Made by a program: the position numbers and the translations under genes
From: Panacagrimonas sp965216805
GTDB taxonomy: Bacteria > Pseudomonadota > Gammaproteobacteria > Nevskiales > Nevskiaceae
Assembly (NCBI RefSeq): GCF_965216805.1
Contig: NZ_CBDCGN010000002.1
Span: forward strand, 1 to 64,000
Direction of reading: 5' to 3'
Length of the DNA: 64,000 nt
The notes under the pieces: model-generated
Database searches by the model: none
What the model was told of the DNA's origin: nothing
What the model saw: only the letters and a program-made list of their open reading frames with translations
Shown: positions 19,012 to 27,277 of the stretch, in pieces
Layout of the letters: every line of letters begins with the position of its first letter
How positions within the stretch are numbered: position 1 is the stretch's first letter

Positions 19012-20466
19012 TTATTTCGAAAGCGCCATCGACAGCCCCGCCATCTTGAGCTGTACCACCGGCGACTTCGCCATCTTCATCAGCCGCGCGACTTGATCGA
19101 GCTCGGGTGAAGACAGCAGCGGGTAACTGGTCTTGACCGGACCCGCCGCGCGCATCTTCTCGATATCGGTCTGCGGCACCAGTGCGCGCAGGATCAGCTC
19201 GTCGTCATCGTCGGTGCCGTAGCGCTTGCGCAGCTCTTCGATGGTGGGCTGCTCCGGCGGATTCGACAGGACTTTTTTGGCGCTTGGCGCCGACAGGATC
19301 TTGTCGCGCACATTGGCGTCGATGGGCGCCACGGTGTCGCCGTAGTGGCCGGCGGCGTACTGGATCACCTCATCGGGCACGGTCTCGTAGCGCTTGCCGG
19401 TGACGATGTTGAGCACGGCCTGGATGCCCACAAGTTGCGAGAACGGCGTCGCCATTCCGGGATAGCCGAGTTCCTGGCGCACCACCGCGGTTTCGCGGAA
19501 GACTTCCTCAAGCCGATGGCTCATGCCGTGGCGTTCAAGCTGCGCCTTGAGCGTGCCGGTCATGCCGCCCGGCACCTGGTGACGGATGGCAAGCACGTCG
19601 TACTCGTTGTGCTGATTGACCAGAAAACCAGCCGCCTTGCCTACCTTCTCGAAGTGTTCGGCGACCGGTGCCAACAGCTTGGTATCCAGGTTGTGGGTGT
19701 GCCCCAGCAACTCCAGGTTATGCGCCATGATTTCCGTCGACGGCACCGAAGGGCCGTTGGCCATGGGGCGGCTGGCGGTATGCAGAATGCTCACGCCCAG
19801 CTCCACCGCATCCAGATAGGCCTTGGCGGACTGACCGAGAATATTGTTGGAGTGAAACTCGATCGGCTTGCCACGACAGTTCGCCTTGATCGCAGGGATC
19901 AGCGTTTTCATCCGCTCTTTTTCCAGCACGCCGGCGGTGTCGTAGAGCAGGATGGTGTCGATGTCGGGCGAGGCGGAAATGCGGTCGGCCTTGTCGGCGT
20001 AGTACGCATCGGTATGTACCGGCGACAGCGCGAACATGATGCTGCCCGCCACCTCGCTGCCGAACTCCTTGGCCACCTTGGCCAGCCGATGCATCTTGTC
20101 GATGTTGAACAGCACGTCGTAGATCCAGAAAGACCGGCAGCCGTGGCGGTTCAACTGGCGCATCCAGGCATCCATCAGCGCATCCGGCGTCACCCCGAAA
20201 GTAACGCTGGCATTGCTGCGCATGCCGCCGCGGATCGGTGTGCGCGGCATCGACTGCACCAGCAAGTCTAGACCCGCCCAAGGGTCTTCACGACACACGC
20301 GCACCATCACTTCAAACATCGAAGAGCCGGTGAGATCGATCACGCGAAAGCCGGTGCGATCCAGCAAGGGCGTCACCGGCAGGGCCATGCCGGCCTGCAT
20401 GCGCATGCCCCACAGGGACTGCTGGCCGTCGCGCAGGGTTTCGTCTAGGAATTCGATGTGGGCCAT
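19012..20466 (-). CDS. Divergent HMGL-like / pyruvate-carboxylase-type carboxyltransferase
   Basis: The 484-residue protein begins ETLRDGQQSLWGMRM, matching the DTTLRDAHQSL entrance of the carboxyltransferase TIM barrel of pyruvate carboxylase and oxaloacetate decarboxylase, and keeps the DPW and PIxFH positions. In pyruvate carboxylase the metal is held by Asp, a carbamylated Lys and a His-x-His pair. Here Asp13 remains, but the Lys is Tyr175 (LLYDTAGVL) and His-x-His is Glu203-Phe-His205. The substrate is therefore probably not simply pyruvate, or the metal site differs. It is the last gene of a minus-strand cluster that supplies biotin carboxylase and biotin carrier, so a role as the acceptor-specific subunit of a biotin carboxylase complex is inferred. 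Confidence 0.75.
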   Translation of the reverse strand: MAHIEFLDETLRDGQQSLWGMRMQAGMALPVTPLLDRTGFRVIDLTGSSMFEVMVRVCREDPWAGLDLLVQSMPRTPIRGGMRSNASVTFGVTPDALMDAWMRQLNRHGCRSFWIYDVLFNIDKMHRLAKVAKEFGSEVAGSIMFALSPVHTDAYYADKADRISASPDIDTILLYDTAGVLEKERMKTLIPAIKANCRGKPIEFHSNNILGQSAKAYLDAVELGVSILHTASRPMANGPSVPSTEIMAHNLELLGHTHNLDTKLLAPVAEHFEKVGKAAGFLVNQHNEYDVLAIRHQVPGGMTGTLKAQLERHGMSHRLEEVFRETAVVRQELGYPGMATPFSQLVGIQAVLNIVTGKRYETVPDEVIQYAAGHYGDTVAPIDANVRDKILSAPSAKKVLSNPPEQPTIEELRKRYGTDDDDELILRALVPQTDIEKMRAAGPVKTSYPLLSSPELDQVARLMKMAKSPVVQLKMAGLSMALSK

Positions 20467-20495
20467 GGATGCTCGCCTGTGTATTTTTTTTAAGT

Positions 20496-20590
20496 AGCGG
20501 TTTCACGCAAAGACGCGAAGAAAAGCGCAAAGGCGCCAAGAACAAAATTTCTGCGCCCTTTCCTTTTCCTTTGCGCCTTGGCGAGAAATG
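20496..20590. repeat. Dispersed CACGCAAAG/CTTTGCG repeat, family B copy 1
   Basis: The 139-bp gap between the carboxyltransferase and biotin carboxylase genes holds TTTCACGCAAAGACGCGAAG and CGCAAAGGCGCCAAG on the left and CTTTGCGCCTTGGCGAGAAA on the right, an imperfect inverted repeat. A related copy lies at 53503-53672. It may form a strong transcript hairpin between two operon genes. Confidence 0.65.
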
Positions 20591-20605
20591 GTTACGGTTG
20601 GCTGT

Positions 20606-21961
20606 TTACCGTTTCGCATACGACGGCAGCAGCACCTGCTCCAGCCAGCGTGTCGAAATCCGGTTGTTCTGAAAATCCGCATGCGCGGCGATATGTCGCA
20701 GCAGTGGCAGATTGGTGGCGATGCCTTCGATGCAGAAATTGGCCAGCGCGTCGCGCAAGCGCAGCACGGCTTGCTGGCGATCCGCGCCCTGCACGATCAG
20801 CTTGGCGATCATGCTGTCGTAGAACGGCGGCACCATCGCACCTTCGAACATCGCGGTGTCCAGGCGCACGCCGTCGCCGCCGGGCGGATGCCAGCGCGTG
20901 ATGCGGCCGGGACTGGGCGCGAAATTGCGGTCGGGGTCTTCGGCGATCACGCGCACTTCGATGGCGTGGCCGCGCGGCGCGATCTGCGCCTGGGTCAACG
21001 GCAGGGGCTGGCCCGCAGCGACGCGCAACTGCATCTGGATCAGATCGACACCGCAGATCATCTCCGACACCGGATGCTCCACCTGGATTCGCGCATTGAC
21101 CTCGATGAAATAGAACTCGCGACGCTCAACGTCGTAGAGGAATTCCACCGTGCCGGCGTTGCGGTACTGGATCGAGGACAGCAGCCGCACCGCAGATTCG
21201 TGAAGTCTGACCCGCACGTCCTGCGGCAGGATCGCGCCGGGCGCTTCTTCCACCATTTTCTGGTAGCGGCGCTGGGACGAGCAGTCACGCTCGCCGAAGT
21301 GCAACACGGTGCCATGGCCATCGCCCATCGCCTGCACTTCGATGTGGCGCGCGGTCTGCACGAAGCGCTCTAGAAACAGGGTGCCGTCGCCAAACGCTTC
21401 CTGCGCTTCGTGCGAGGCACGCTCGAAACCCTCGCGCAACTGCTGTGCGTCCTGCGCCACCACCATGCCGCGTCCGCCGCCGCCGGCCGAAGCCTTGGTC
21501 ACCACCGGGTAGCCGACCTGTTCGGCAAACGCCACCGCATCGGCCGCGCTGTCGAGCTTGCCGCTGCCTGGCACCAGCGGCACGCCTGCGGCTTGCGCGA
21601 GTTCACGCGCGGCGATCTTGCCGCCTACCTGTTCGATGGACTGCGGCGTGGGCCCGACAAAAGCGATGCCGTGTTCCTCGCACAAGCGCGCCAGCCCTGC
21701 ACGCTCTGACAAAAAGCCATAGCCGGGATGCAGCGCATCGCAGCCGGTGGACTTGGCCGCGTGCACGATCAGGTTCGGATTCAGATACGAGGCCGAGGCC
21801 TTGGCCGGGCCCAGGATCACCGTGCGATCCGCCTCGCGCGCGGCCAGCGAGTCGCGATCTGCAGCAGACGCGGCGAGTACCGATTCGATCCCCAGCGCGC
21901 GCGCGGCGCGCACGATGCGCAGTGCGATCTCTCCGCGGTTGGCGACGAGCAGGCGCTTCAC
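20606..21961 (-). CDS. accC: Biotin carboxylase subunit
   Basis: The 451-residue protein starts at GTG 21961 (VKRLLVANRGEIALRIVRAA), the standard biotin carboxylase N-terminus; a longer frame to 22021 runs into a palindromic repeat and is rejected. The ATP-grasp fold shows KASAGGGGRGM, HIEVQAMGDGHG and FIEVNARIQVEHPVSEM, with the C-terminal biotin carboxylase domain (PPFYDSMIAKLIV). It carboxylates biotin on the carrier protein using ATP and bicarbonate. It is encoded between carrier and carboxyltransferase genes, so it probably serves this dedicated complex rather than, or besides, fatty-acid synthesis; no accA/accD-type subunits are nearby. Confidence 0.93.
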   Translation of the reverse strand: MKRLLVANRGEIALRIVRAARALGIESVLAASAADRDSLAAREADRTVILGPAKASASYLNPNLIVHAAKSTGCDALHPGYGFLSERAGLARLCEEHGIAFVGPTPQSIEQVGGKIAARELAQAAGVPLVPGSGKLDSAADAVAFAEQVGYPVVTKASAGGGGRGMVVAQDAQQLREGFERASHEAQEAFGDGTLFLERFVQTARHIEVQAMGDGHGTVLHFGERDCSSQRRYQKMVEEAPGAILPQDVRVRLHESAVRLLSSIQYRNAGTVEFLYDVERREFYFIEVNARIQVEHPVSEMICGVDLIQMQLRVAAGQPLPLTQAQIAPRGHAIEVRVIAEDPDRNFAPSPGRITRWHPPGGDGVRLDTAMFEGAMVPPFYDSMIAKLIVQGADRQQAVLRLRDALANFCIEGIATNLPLLRHIAAHADFQNNRISTRWLEQVLLPSYAKR

Positions 21962-21971
21962 GGACTCACCG

Positions 21972-22049
21972 TAGCCCGGTTTCGCGCAAGCGAAGCCGGG
22001 GCCCTCGCCGACAAGCGCCACCCCGGCTTCGCTGCGAGAAACCGGGCTA
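21972..22049. repeat. REP-like pair of inverted hairpins
   Basis: TAGCCCGGTTTCGCGCAAGC... at 21972-22000 is itself a hairpin (CCCGGTTTCGC/GCGAAGCCGGG) and is mirrored by CCCCGGCTTCGCTGCGAGAAACCGGGCT ending at 22049, shown here by position because of length. The two inverted copies fill the gap between accB and accC. Confidence 0.7.
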
Positions 22050-22076
22050 GGTTGAAGCGCAGGCGATTCATGGCGC

Positions 22077-22556
22077 TCATGCCGGTTCGATGTACAGCAA
22101 CACCTGATCGTGCTCGACCATCTCGGCGTCCTGTACTGCGATCTGGCGCACTACGCCAGCGATACCGGCGCGCACCGAGGTGAACAGTTTCATCACCTCG
22201 ATCAGGCACACCTCGGTGTCGGGCGACACGCTTTGGCCGATCTCCACGTACGGCGCGGCGCCGGGCTTGGGCGAGCGATAGAAGGTGCCGAGATTGGGCG
22301 CTTTGATCGCCGTCCAGTTGGCAGGCACCGCTTGTGCTGCCGGCGCGGTCACGGGCGCGGCTGGCGCTGACGGCGACGGAGCGTCGCTGTGCTCGCGTGG
22401 GGCAGGGGCAGGCGATGCTGAGTCGTGACGTCGACGCGACGGGTCCTTCGACAGATACAACTCGAATCCGTCTGCGCGCAGATCCAGCTCTTTCCAGTCC
22501 GAGCTTTCAAACAACTCCATCAGGGCTTGCACATCGCGGGGTGTGGGTGTGCTCAT
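22077..22556 (-). CDS. accB: Biotin carboxyl carrier protein
   Basis: The 159-residue protein has an N-terminal helical region, an Ala/Pro-rich linker (about 48-80) and a C-terminal biotinyl domain with the lysine motif EVMKLF (target Lys near residue 121), preceded by GTFYRSPKPGAAPYVEIG as in AccB. EVMKLF instead of EAMKM is a known variant. Its ATG overlaps the stop of the pyruvate phosphate dikinase-like gene (ATGA), so the two are coupled. It carries carboxybiotin between the biotin carboxylase and the carboxyltransferase encoded just downstream. Confidence 0.93.
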   Translation of the reverse strand: MSTPTPRDVQALMELFESSDWKELDLRADGFELYLSKDPSRRRHDSASPAPAPREHSDAPSPSAPAAPVTAPAAQAVPANWTAIKAPNLGTFYRSPKPGAAPYVEIGQSVSPDTEVCLIEVMKLFTSVRAGIAGVVRQIAVQDAEMVEHDQVLLYIEPA

Positions 22557-24076
22557 GCGTGCGGGTTCTCGGCTTTGGGGGCGGCGCGTTGCCAGGCCAT
22601 GAATTGCGCCAGTTGCGGGTCGCTGTTCTCGTCGGGTCGGATCACCGGCAGGGCCCCGGCGAATACGCGGCCGCTGCTGCCACAGACGGTGACGATCTGG
22701 CCGACCAGCGTGCTCAGGCTGCCGGCGCCACAGCCGACCACGCAGGGCCGGCCCAGCGAGCGGCTGACGACGGCGGCGTGCGAAGTGCTGCCGCCCTGTT
22801 CGGTGACGATGGCCTTGGCCGCGATCATGCCGTGCAGATCTTCGGGGCTGGTGGTGGGGCGCATCAGCACCACGTCCTCACCGGCGGCGGCGCGACGCTC
22901 GGCTTCATCGGAGTCCGCCACGCCGATGCCGATGCCGACACCCGGGCAGGCTGCTTCGCCCTGGGTCAGCGCAGATATCTCAGCTTGTTGCTGCAGGCGC
23001 GGATTCATCAGTGCCGCGAGTTGCTCCGGCGTCACCCGGGTCAGCGCGGTGGCGATGTCGATACGTTGCTCGCCGACCAGATCCACCGCGATGCGCAGCG
23101 CAGCGGGCGCTGCACGCTTGGCCGCGCGCGACTGCAACAGCCACAGCTTGCCGCGCTCCACCGTGAACTCGATGTCCTGCACGTCACCGTGCTCGTTCTC
23201 CAGCGTGCGTGCAGCGGCCAGCAGTTCCTGCAGCGCCTGCGGCACGCTCTGGTTCATCTCTTGTAACGGCCGTGGCGTGAACTTGCCGGAGACCACGTCT
23301 TCGCCCTGCGCGCGCGGCAGGTATTCACCATAGGGCTCGGGCGCGCCGTCGAGCGGATTGCGCGTGAACAGTACGCCGGTGCCGGAGGCCTCGTCGAGAT
23401 TCCCGAACACCATCGCCTGCACCGTCACCGCGGTACCGAGGTCGTCGGGAATCTGGTTGTGCTGGCGATAACGTCGCGCGCGGCGCGAATTCCAGGAATC
23501 GAAAACCGCGCGCACCGCGGCCTGCAACTGCTCCACCGCCGTGGCCGGGACCGCCGCGCCGGCGGCACCGGCTATGGCGTCGCGCCACTGTGCAGGGTTC
23601 GCCGCGCGATCCAGTTCCGGCGCCGGGGCCTTGAGCACGATGCTGGCGTACAACTCCAGGAAGCGCCGGTGGGTGTCGCGCGCAAAAGCGGGGTCGCCGC
23701 ATTCGGCCGCCAGCGCCGGTTCGGTGTCGTCGGTGATGCCCAGGTTGAGCACGGTGTCCATCATGCCGGGCATGGAGATGGCGGCACCCGAGCGCACCGA
23801 GACCAGCAGCGGTTGTGTACCGGCGCCGAAGCTGCGCCCGGTCTGCGCCTCCAGCCAGGCGATGCCGGTGGCAAGTTCGTCGGCGAGTTCCGGCGGTTCG
23901 GCGCCGTGCTGCAGAAAATGCGTACAGGCGCGCGAGGTGACGACAAACGCCGGTGGCACCGGCAGCCCCAGTGCGCGCATGCGCGCCAGCGACCAGGCCT
24001 TGCCGCCGATCAGCGATTTTTCCGGCGTGGCGCTGCCATCCAGCGCCACGGTCCAGTTGCCTAGCGACTTCGCCAT
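22553..24076 (-). CDS. ppdK: Half-length pyruvate phosphate dikinase (lacks PEP/pyruvate domain)
   Basis: The 507-residue protein has an N-terminal ATP-grasp domain (IGGKAWSLARMRALGLPVPPAF, SVRSGAAISMPGMMDTVLNL) and the swivelling phosphohistidine domain (TEQGGSTSHAAVVSRSLGRP, His433). It ends soon after, without the roughly 350-residue TIM barrel that binds PEP/pyruvate in full enzymes (about 870 residues). A short form like this also occurs in actinobacteria (from memory, M. tuberculosis Rv1127c). It can probably phosphorylate its histidine from ATP, but the acceptor must come from another protein. Start ATG 24076 is chosen for the AGGA 9 bases upstream; GTG 24079 is in frame too. It sits 4 bp after the winged-helix gene. 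Confidence 0.85.
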   Translation of the reverse strand: MAKSLGNWTVALDGSATPEKSLIGGKAWSLARMRALGLPVPPAFVVTSRACTHFLQHGAEPPELADELATGIAWLEAQTGRSFGAGTQPLLVSVRSGAAISMPGMMDTVLNLGITDDTEPALAAECGDPAFARDTHRRFLELYASIVLKAPAPELDRAANPAQWRDAIAGAAGAAVPATAVEQLQAAVRAVFDSWNSRRARRYRQHNQIPDDLGTAVTVQAMVFGNLDEASGTGVLFTRNPLDGAPEPYGEYLPRAQGEDVVSGKFTPRPLQEMNQSVPQALQELLAAARTLENEHGDVQDIEFTVERGKLWLLQSRAAKRAAPAALRIAVDLVGEQRIDIATALTRVTPEQLAALMNPRLQQQAEISALTQGEAACPGVGIGIGVADSDEAERRAAAGEDVVLMRPTTSPEDLHGMIAAKAIVTEQGGSTSHAAVVSRSLGRPCVVGCGAGSLSTLVGQIVTVCGSSGRVFAGALPVIRPDENSDPQLAQFMAWQRAAPKAENPHA

Positions 24077-24080
24077 CACA

Positions 24081-24683
24081 TCATTCCTGGCGGATGCGGC
24101 CCATCAGCCGCAGCAGTTCTTCGTGCAGCTCAAACCACACGGTGTGATAGCTGTCGATGCGCGCATCGCTGACCCATTGGATGTCACCGTCCTCGGCTTT
24201 TTCCAGCGCCGCCAGCAGATGATCGCGATAGCGCTGCAGGCGCGGCAGTCCGGCTGCCAAGCGTGCGAACACCTTGTCGGCACGTTCGTGCAGATCGCCC
24301 AGGCGATCAATCACGCGTTGATCATGCGCTGCGTCGGAGTGGTCGTTGGGCACGCGCTGGCCTGCCATCTCCACCGTCTGCCAGTCGGTGATGAGCTGCT
24401 TGAGTTCGACGTTGATGCGCTCGAAACCCTCGTAGGCCGCAACGAAATCCTCGTTCTTGCGCAGGTCGCCGTAATACTTGGAGTAGTCGCCATCCAGCGA
24501 CATCCGCGCCATCGGCGTGAGCAAGTAGCGGCCCTGGGCTTCGGCCACCTTGCCGCGCTGCACCGCCTGCGTCAGCAGTTCGCTCACGCGCGCCGTCGGC
24601 AACCCGACCAGGCCGGCGACGGCCGCCGCGTCGGCGTGCTTCTTGATGGCCAGGCCATGGAGCACGAGGTGCATGTCCTGCAT
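24081..24683 (-). CDS. Winged-helix protein of unknown function paired with ppdK
   Basis: The 200-residue protein has an N-terminal winged-helix-like part (about 1-60: LHGLAIKKHADAAAVAGLVG, then TPMARMSL) and a helical C-terminal part rich in charged residues. From memory it matches the size and gene order of M. tuberculosis Rv1126c, which lies beside the short ppdK Rv1127c, so it is probably an obligate partner or regulator of short PPDK proteins. It could supply substrate recognition, regulate the gene cluster, or act as a regulatory subunit; the sequence does not decide. Confidence 0.7.
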   Translation of the reverse strand: MQDMHLVLHGLAIKKHADAAAVAGLVGLPTARVSELLTQAVQRGKVAEAQGRYLLTPMARMSLDGDYSKYYGDLRKNEDFVAAYEGFERINVELKQLITDWQTVEMAGQRVPNDHSDAAHDQRVIDRLGDLHERADKVFARLAAGLPRLQRYRDHLLAALEKAEDGDIQWVSDARIDSYHTVWFELHEELLRLMGRIRQE

Positions 24684-24728
24684 CGACTTCTCCTCTTGGT
24701 GTTCTGTGTTTCGCGAATCAGAAAAATA

Positions 24729-24819
24729 GATGACGCGGATGATGCGGATGAACGCGGATTGAAGCGGATTGAAGCAGATGGGGTGTCGTGATCCGATTTA
24801 ATCCGCGTCATCCGTGTCC
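24729..24819. repeat. Dispersed family A repeat, copy 2
   Basis: The left half has GACGCGGAT, GATGCGGAT, AACGCGGATT and AAGCGGATT; the right half has AATCCGCGTCATCCGTGTCC, the complement. It occupies most of the 172-bp gap between the acyl-CoA ligase and the winged-helix gene, inside a likely operon. Confidence 0.65.
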
Positions 24820-24855
24820 AGAAATATTGCCATCCAGAGCGCAGCCATTGCGTGG

Positions 24856-26325
24856 TCAATCGCTCTTGGTAGCGCGCGCCACGATGCGATCCCGCACCAC
24901 GCGGCGCAAGATTTTGTTGGCGGCCGATTTGGGCAGCTCCGGCCAGATCTCGATGCCGCGGGGCAGCTTGAAGCCGGCCAGTCGTTCCTTGGCAAACGCC
25001 AGCACCGCGTTGCCATCCACCCCCTCACGGGCGGCGATCACGGCATGCAGGCGATCACCCCATTTTTCGTCGGGCAGGCCGACCACCGCGGCTTCCACCA
25101 CGCCCGGGTATGCCTGCAGCACGTCCTCGACTTCCCGCGGATAGACGTTGAAGCCGCCGGAAATCAGCATGTCGTTCTTGCGGTCCAGGATGTAATAGAA
25201 GCCGTCTTCGTCCGCGCGTCCGACATCGCCGGTGTGCAGCCAGCCGTTGCGAAACGCCTTTTCGGTAGCTTCCGGCCGGTTCCAGTAATAGGCCATGAGC
25301 TGCGGTCCGCGGCACACGATTTCGCCCACTTCACCCGGCGGCAGAAAGCGGTCGTCGTCATCGACGATGCCCACTTCCACGAACGAGAACGGCCGCCCGC
25401 AGGAGCCGACGCGATCATGATCGCGCGCCGCCAGGAACGTGATGACCATGGGGCTTTCGGCCTGTCCATAGGTCTGCGCGAACACGCGGCCGAAACGGGC
25501 CTCGGCGCGCGCCAGCACGCTCGGCGAAATCGGCGAGGCGCCGTAGCAGATCGAGCGTAGCTTGAGTTGTGCGTCGAACGATTCGCTCTGTTCGAGAATC
25601 ATCGCCAGCATGGTCGGCACCAGGAAACTGTGCGTGGCCTGCTCGCGCGCCGCCAGTTCCAGAAATTGCGCGGGATCGAACTTGGTCATTACCAGCGAAC
25701 GCACGCCACGCACCAGGCTGGGCAGGAAGAACGCGCCGGACGCGTGCGCAATTGGCGCCGCGTGCAGAAAGGTTTCGCCCGCGGTGAGGTCCGGCACCAG
25801 GTCCATCAGGAAGGCGGACAGTTCCGCCAGCTCGCCGCGCGTGGTCAGGGTCACCGCCTTGGCGTTGCCGGTGGTGCCGCCGGTAAATCCCAGCCGATAG
25901 GGCGCATCCAGCGCACGGTCCACCGCGCAGGGTGCATCGCTGCCGGTCTGCATCAGGTGGATCAGCCGCTCCAGCGGGATGTCGATCTCGCAGCCCAGCC
26001 GCTGGTCCAGGTTGTGGATCAGCCCGCGGGCGCCGCTCTCGCCGAGTTTGTAGCGATGGTTCTCCAGCGTTTCGCGGGTGTTGAGCCCCACCCGCACCAG
26101 GCCGTTCTTGGCCAGCGCGTAATACGCGACCAGGCAGTCGATGCCATTGGGTAGCAGCACGCCCACCCGGTCACCGGGCTGCAGGCCCTGGGCCAGCAGT
26201 GCGTTACCGAGCTGGTCGGTGAGGCGGTCGAACTCGCGAAAACTGACGTTGCGCGTGCCTTCGGTCAGGCAGGCGGCGTCGCCGAAGTACAGCGCGGCAC
26301 GACGAATCAGGGCACCGATTTGCAT
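24856..26325 (-). CDS. AMP-forming acyl-CoA synthetase/ligase
   Basis: This is a 489-residue ANL-superfamily enzyme. The P-loop is GFTGGTTGNAKAVTLT, the A5 motif YGQAES, the A7-A8 region HTGDVGRADEDGFYYILDRK with SGGFNVYPREVE, and the catalytic lysine lies in LPKSAANKILRR. It activates a carboxylic acid with ATP to an acyl-adenylate and then an acyl-CoA; the substrate cannot be told. It is the first gene of the minus-strand cluster leading into ppdK and the biotin carboxylase parts, so an acyl-CoA may be what the pathway starts from or ends with. A divergent promoter region (26326-26514) separates it from mazE. Confidence 0.9.
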   Translation of the reverse strand: MQIGALIRRAALYFGDAACLTEGTRNVSFREFDRLTDQLGNALLAQGLQPGDRVGVLLPNGIDCLVAYYALAKNGLVRVGLNTRETLENHRYKLGESGARGLIHNLDQRLGCEIDIPLERLIHLMQTGSDAPCAVDRALDAPYRLGFTGGTTGNAKAVTLTTRGELAELSAFLMDLVPDLTAGETFLHAAPIAHASGAFFLPSLVRGVRSLVMTKFDPAQFLELAAREQATHSFLVPTMLAMILEQSESFDAQLKLRSICYGASPISPSVLARAEARFGRVFAQTYGQAESPMVITFLAARDHDRVGSCGRPFSFVEVGIVDDDDRFLPPGEVGEIVCRGPQLMAYYWNRPEATEKAFRNGWLHTGDVGRADEDGFYYILDRKNDMLISGGFNVYPREVEDVLQAYPGVVEAAVVGLPDEKWGDRLHAVIAAREGVDGNAVLAFAKERLAGFKLPRGIEIWPELPKSAANKILRRVVRDRIVARATKSD

Positions 26326-26514
26326 GCGGGAGGGGCCTCCTGCGGCCCGGATTTCCGGCGAATGACGCGGGATTATAGGATTTGATTGTCCTACAAACTA
26401 TCCGGAACTGCCCGCGGTGGTTTTCCCCGGCTGCTCAGGAGAACGGCCGCACTGGTCGATTCCGGGTGCGCCACCGAGGATGCTACATTTGTCCAACTTT
26501 CGGAGAACTAGCCC

Positions 26515-26766
26515 ATGCCTGTCATCGCTTTGCGCCGCGCCGGAGGCTCGGTCACGTTCACCGTCCCGCCGATGTATCTCAAGCAGACGGGGCTCGGCGC
26601 CGGCCACCACGTGGACGTCGAGATCAAGGACGACGCATTGACCATCAGGCCCGTTGCCAGGAAGCGGATTTCTCTCGCCCAGATCATTCAGGGCACGCCG
26701 AAGTCGGTGGCCAAGTTGCGGTCGCCGGGCTGGGACGAAATGCCGCCGACGGGCCATGAAGCATGA
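26515..26766 (+). CDS. mazE: MazE-like antitoxin (AbrB-fold)
   Basis: The 83-residue protein has an N-terminal AbrB/MazE beta-hairpin DNA-binding fold (VIALRRAGGSVTFTVPP, LGAGHHVDVEIKDDALTIRP) and a disordered C-terminal tail that would bind the toxin. GGAG lies 10 bases before the ATG. Its last four bases overlap the start of the toxin gene (ATGA), the usual arrangement of type II toxin-antitoxin modules. Antitoxins of this type repress their own promoter; the AT-richer region 26371-26400 upstream contains TAGGA...TCCTA arms (26376-26393) that could be an operator. Confidence 0.85.
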   Translation: MPVIALRRAGGSVTFTVPPMYLKQTGLGAGHHVDVEIKDDALTIRPVARKRISLAQIIQGTPKSVAKLRSPGWDEMPPTGHEA

Positions 26767-27116
26767 CCCCGGATGTAGGGGATGTACTTCACTTGGCTTT
26801 TGACCCCGCCAGCGGGCGGGAGATGAAAGGTGACCGCTATTGCCTGGTGGTCACGCCAAAGGCCTTCAACGCACATTTCGGACTGGCCTGGACCCTGCCG
26901 ATTACGTCCGGCGCGCAGTCGGCGGCGCGCGGCGTCAGTGCTGTGACCTTGATGGGGACAGGCTTGAAGGTCAGCGGCAATGTGCTGTGCCATCAGATCA
27001 AGGCGTTGGAATGGGCAGCGCGCAAGGGCAAAAGGATCGACCGCCTGAGCGGCCCGGTGCTGGACGAAATCCTGGACATCTGTACCGGCATCATCGACCC
27101 CACGCGACGCCGCTGA
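26763..27116 (+). CDS. mazF: MazF/PemK-like endoribonuclease toxin
   Basis: The 117-residue protein has the MazF SH3-like barrel pattern: GDVLHLAFDPASGREMKGDR, the CLVVTP strand, a conserved LPITS segment, and NVLCHQIKALEW with the sequence order expected of the RNA-cleaving site. It should cut mRNA at short sequences when free of antitoxin. Full length, with no frameshift. The pair sits alone between the carboxylase cluster and the monooxygenase gene, so it is likely an independent module. Confidence 0.87.
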   Translation: MTPDVGDVLHLAFDPASGREMKGDRYCLVVTPKAFNAHFGLAWTLPITSGAQSAARGVSAVTLMGTGLKVSGNVLCHQIKALEWAARKGKRIDRLSGPVLDEILDICTGIIDPTRRR

Positions 27117-27277
27117 CCGGGCCGCCGCGCCAGCACCCCTTATCCGCAAGGCCACAGACCGCGGCCCCGCGAGGATAGGAGGATCGTCCCAGCCAACACC
27201 CGTGCGCGGTCCATCGGCCAGACGCCGCGTTAGGCTTGCCGCATCGTCATCTCAATAGCGAAAACTCGGAGATCCGC

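Noticed and set aside
19012..22556. Ordinary acetyl-CoA carboxylase operon
   Set aside because: The acceptor subunit is a pyruvate-carboxylase-type barrel, not the crotonase-fold AccA/AccD, and no fatty-acid synthesis genes adjoin.
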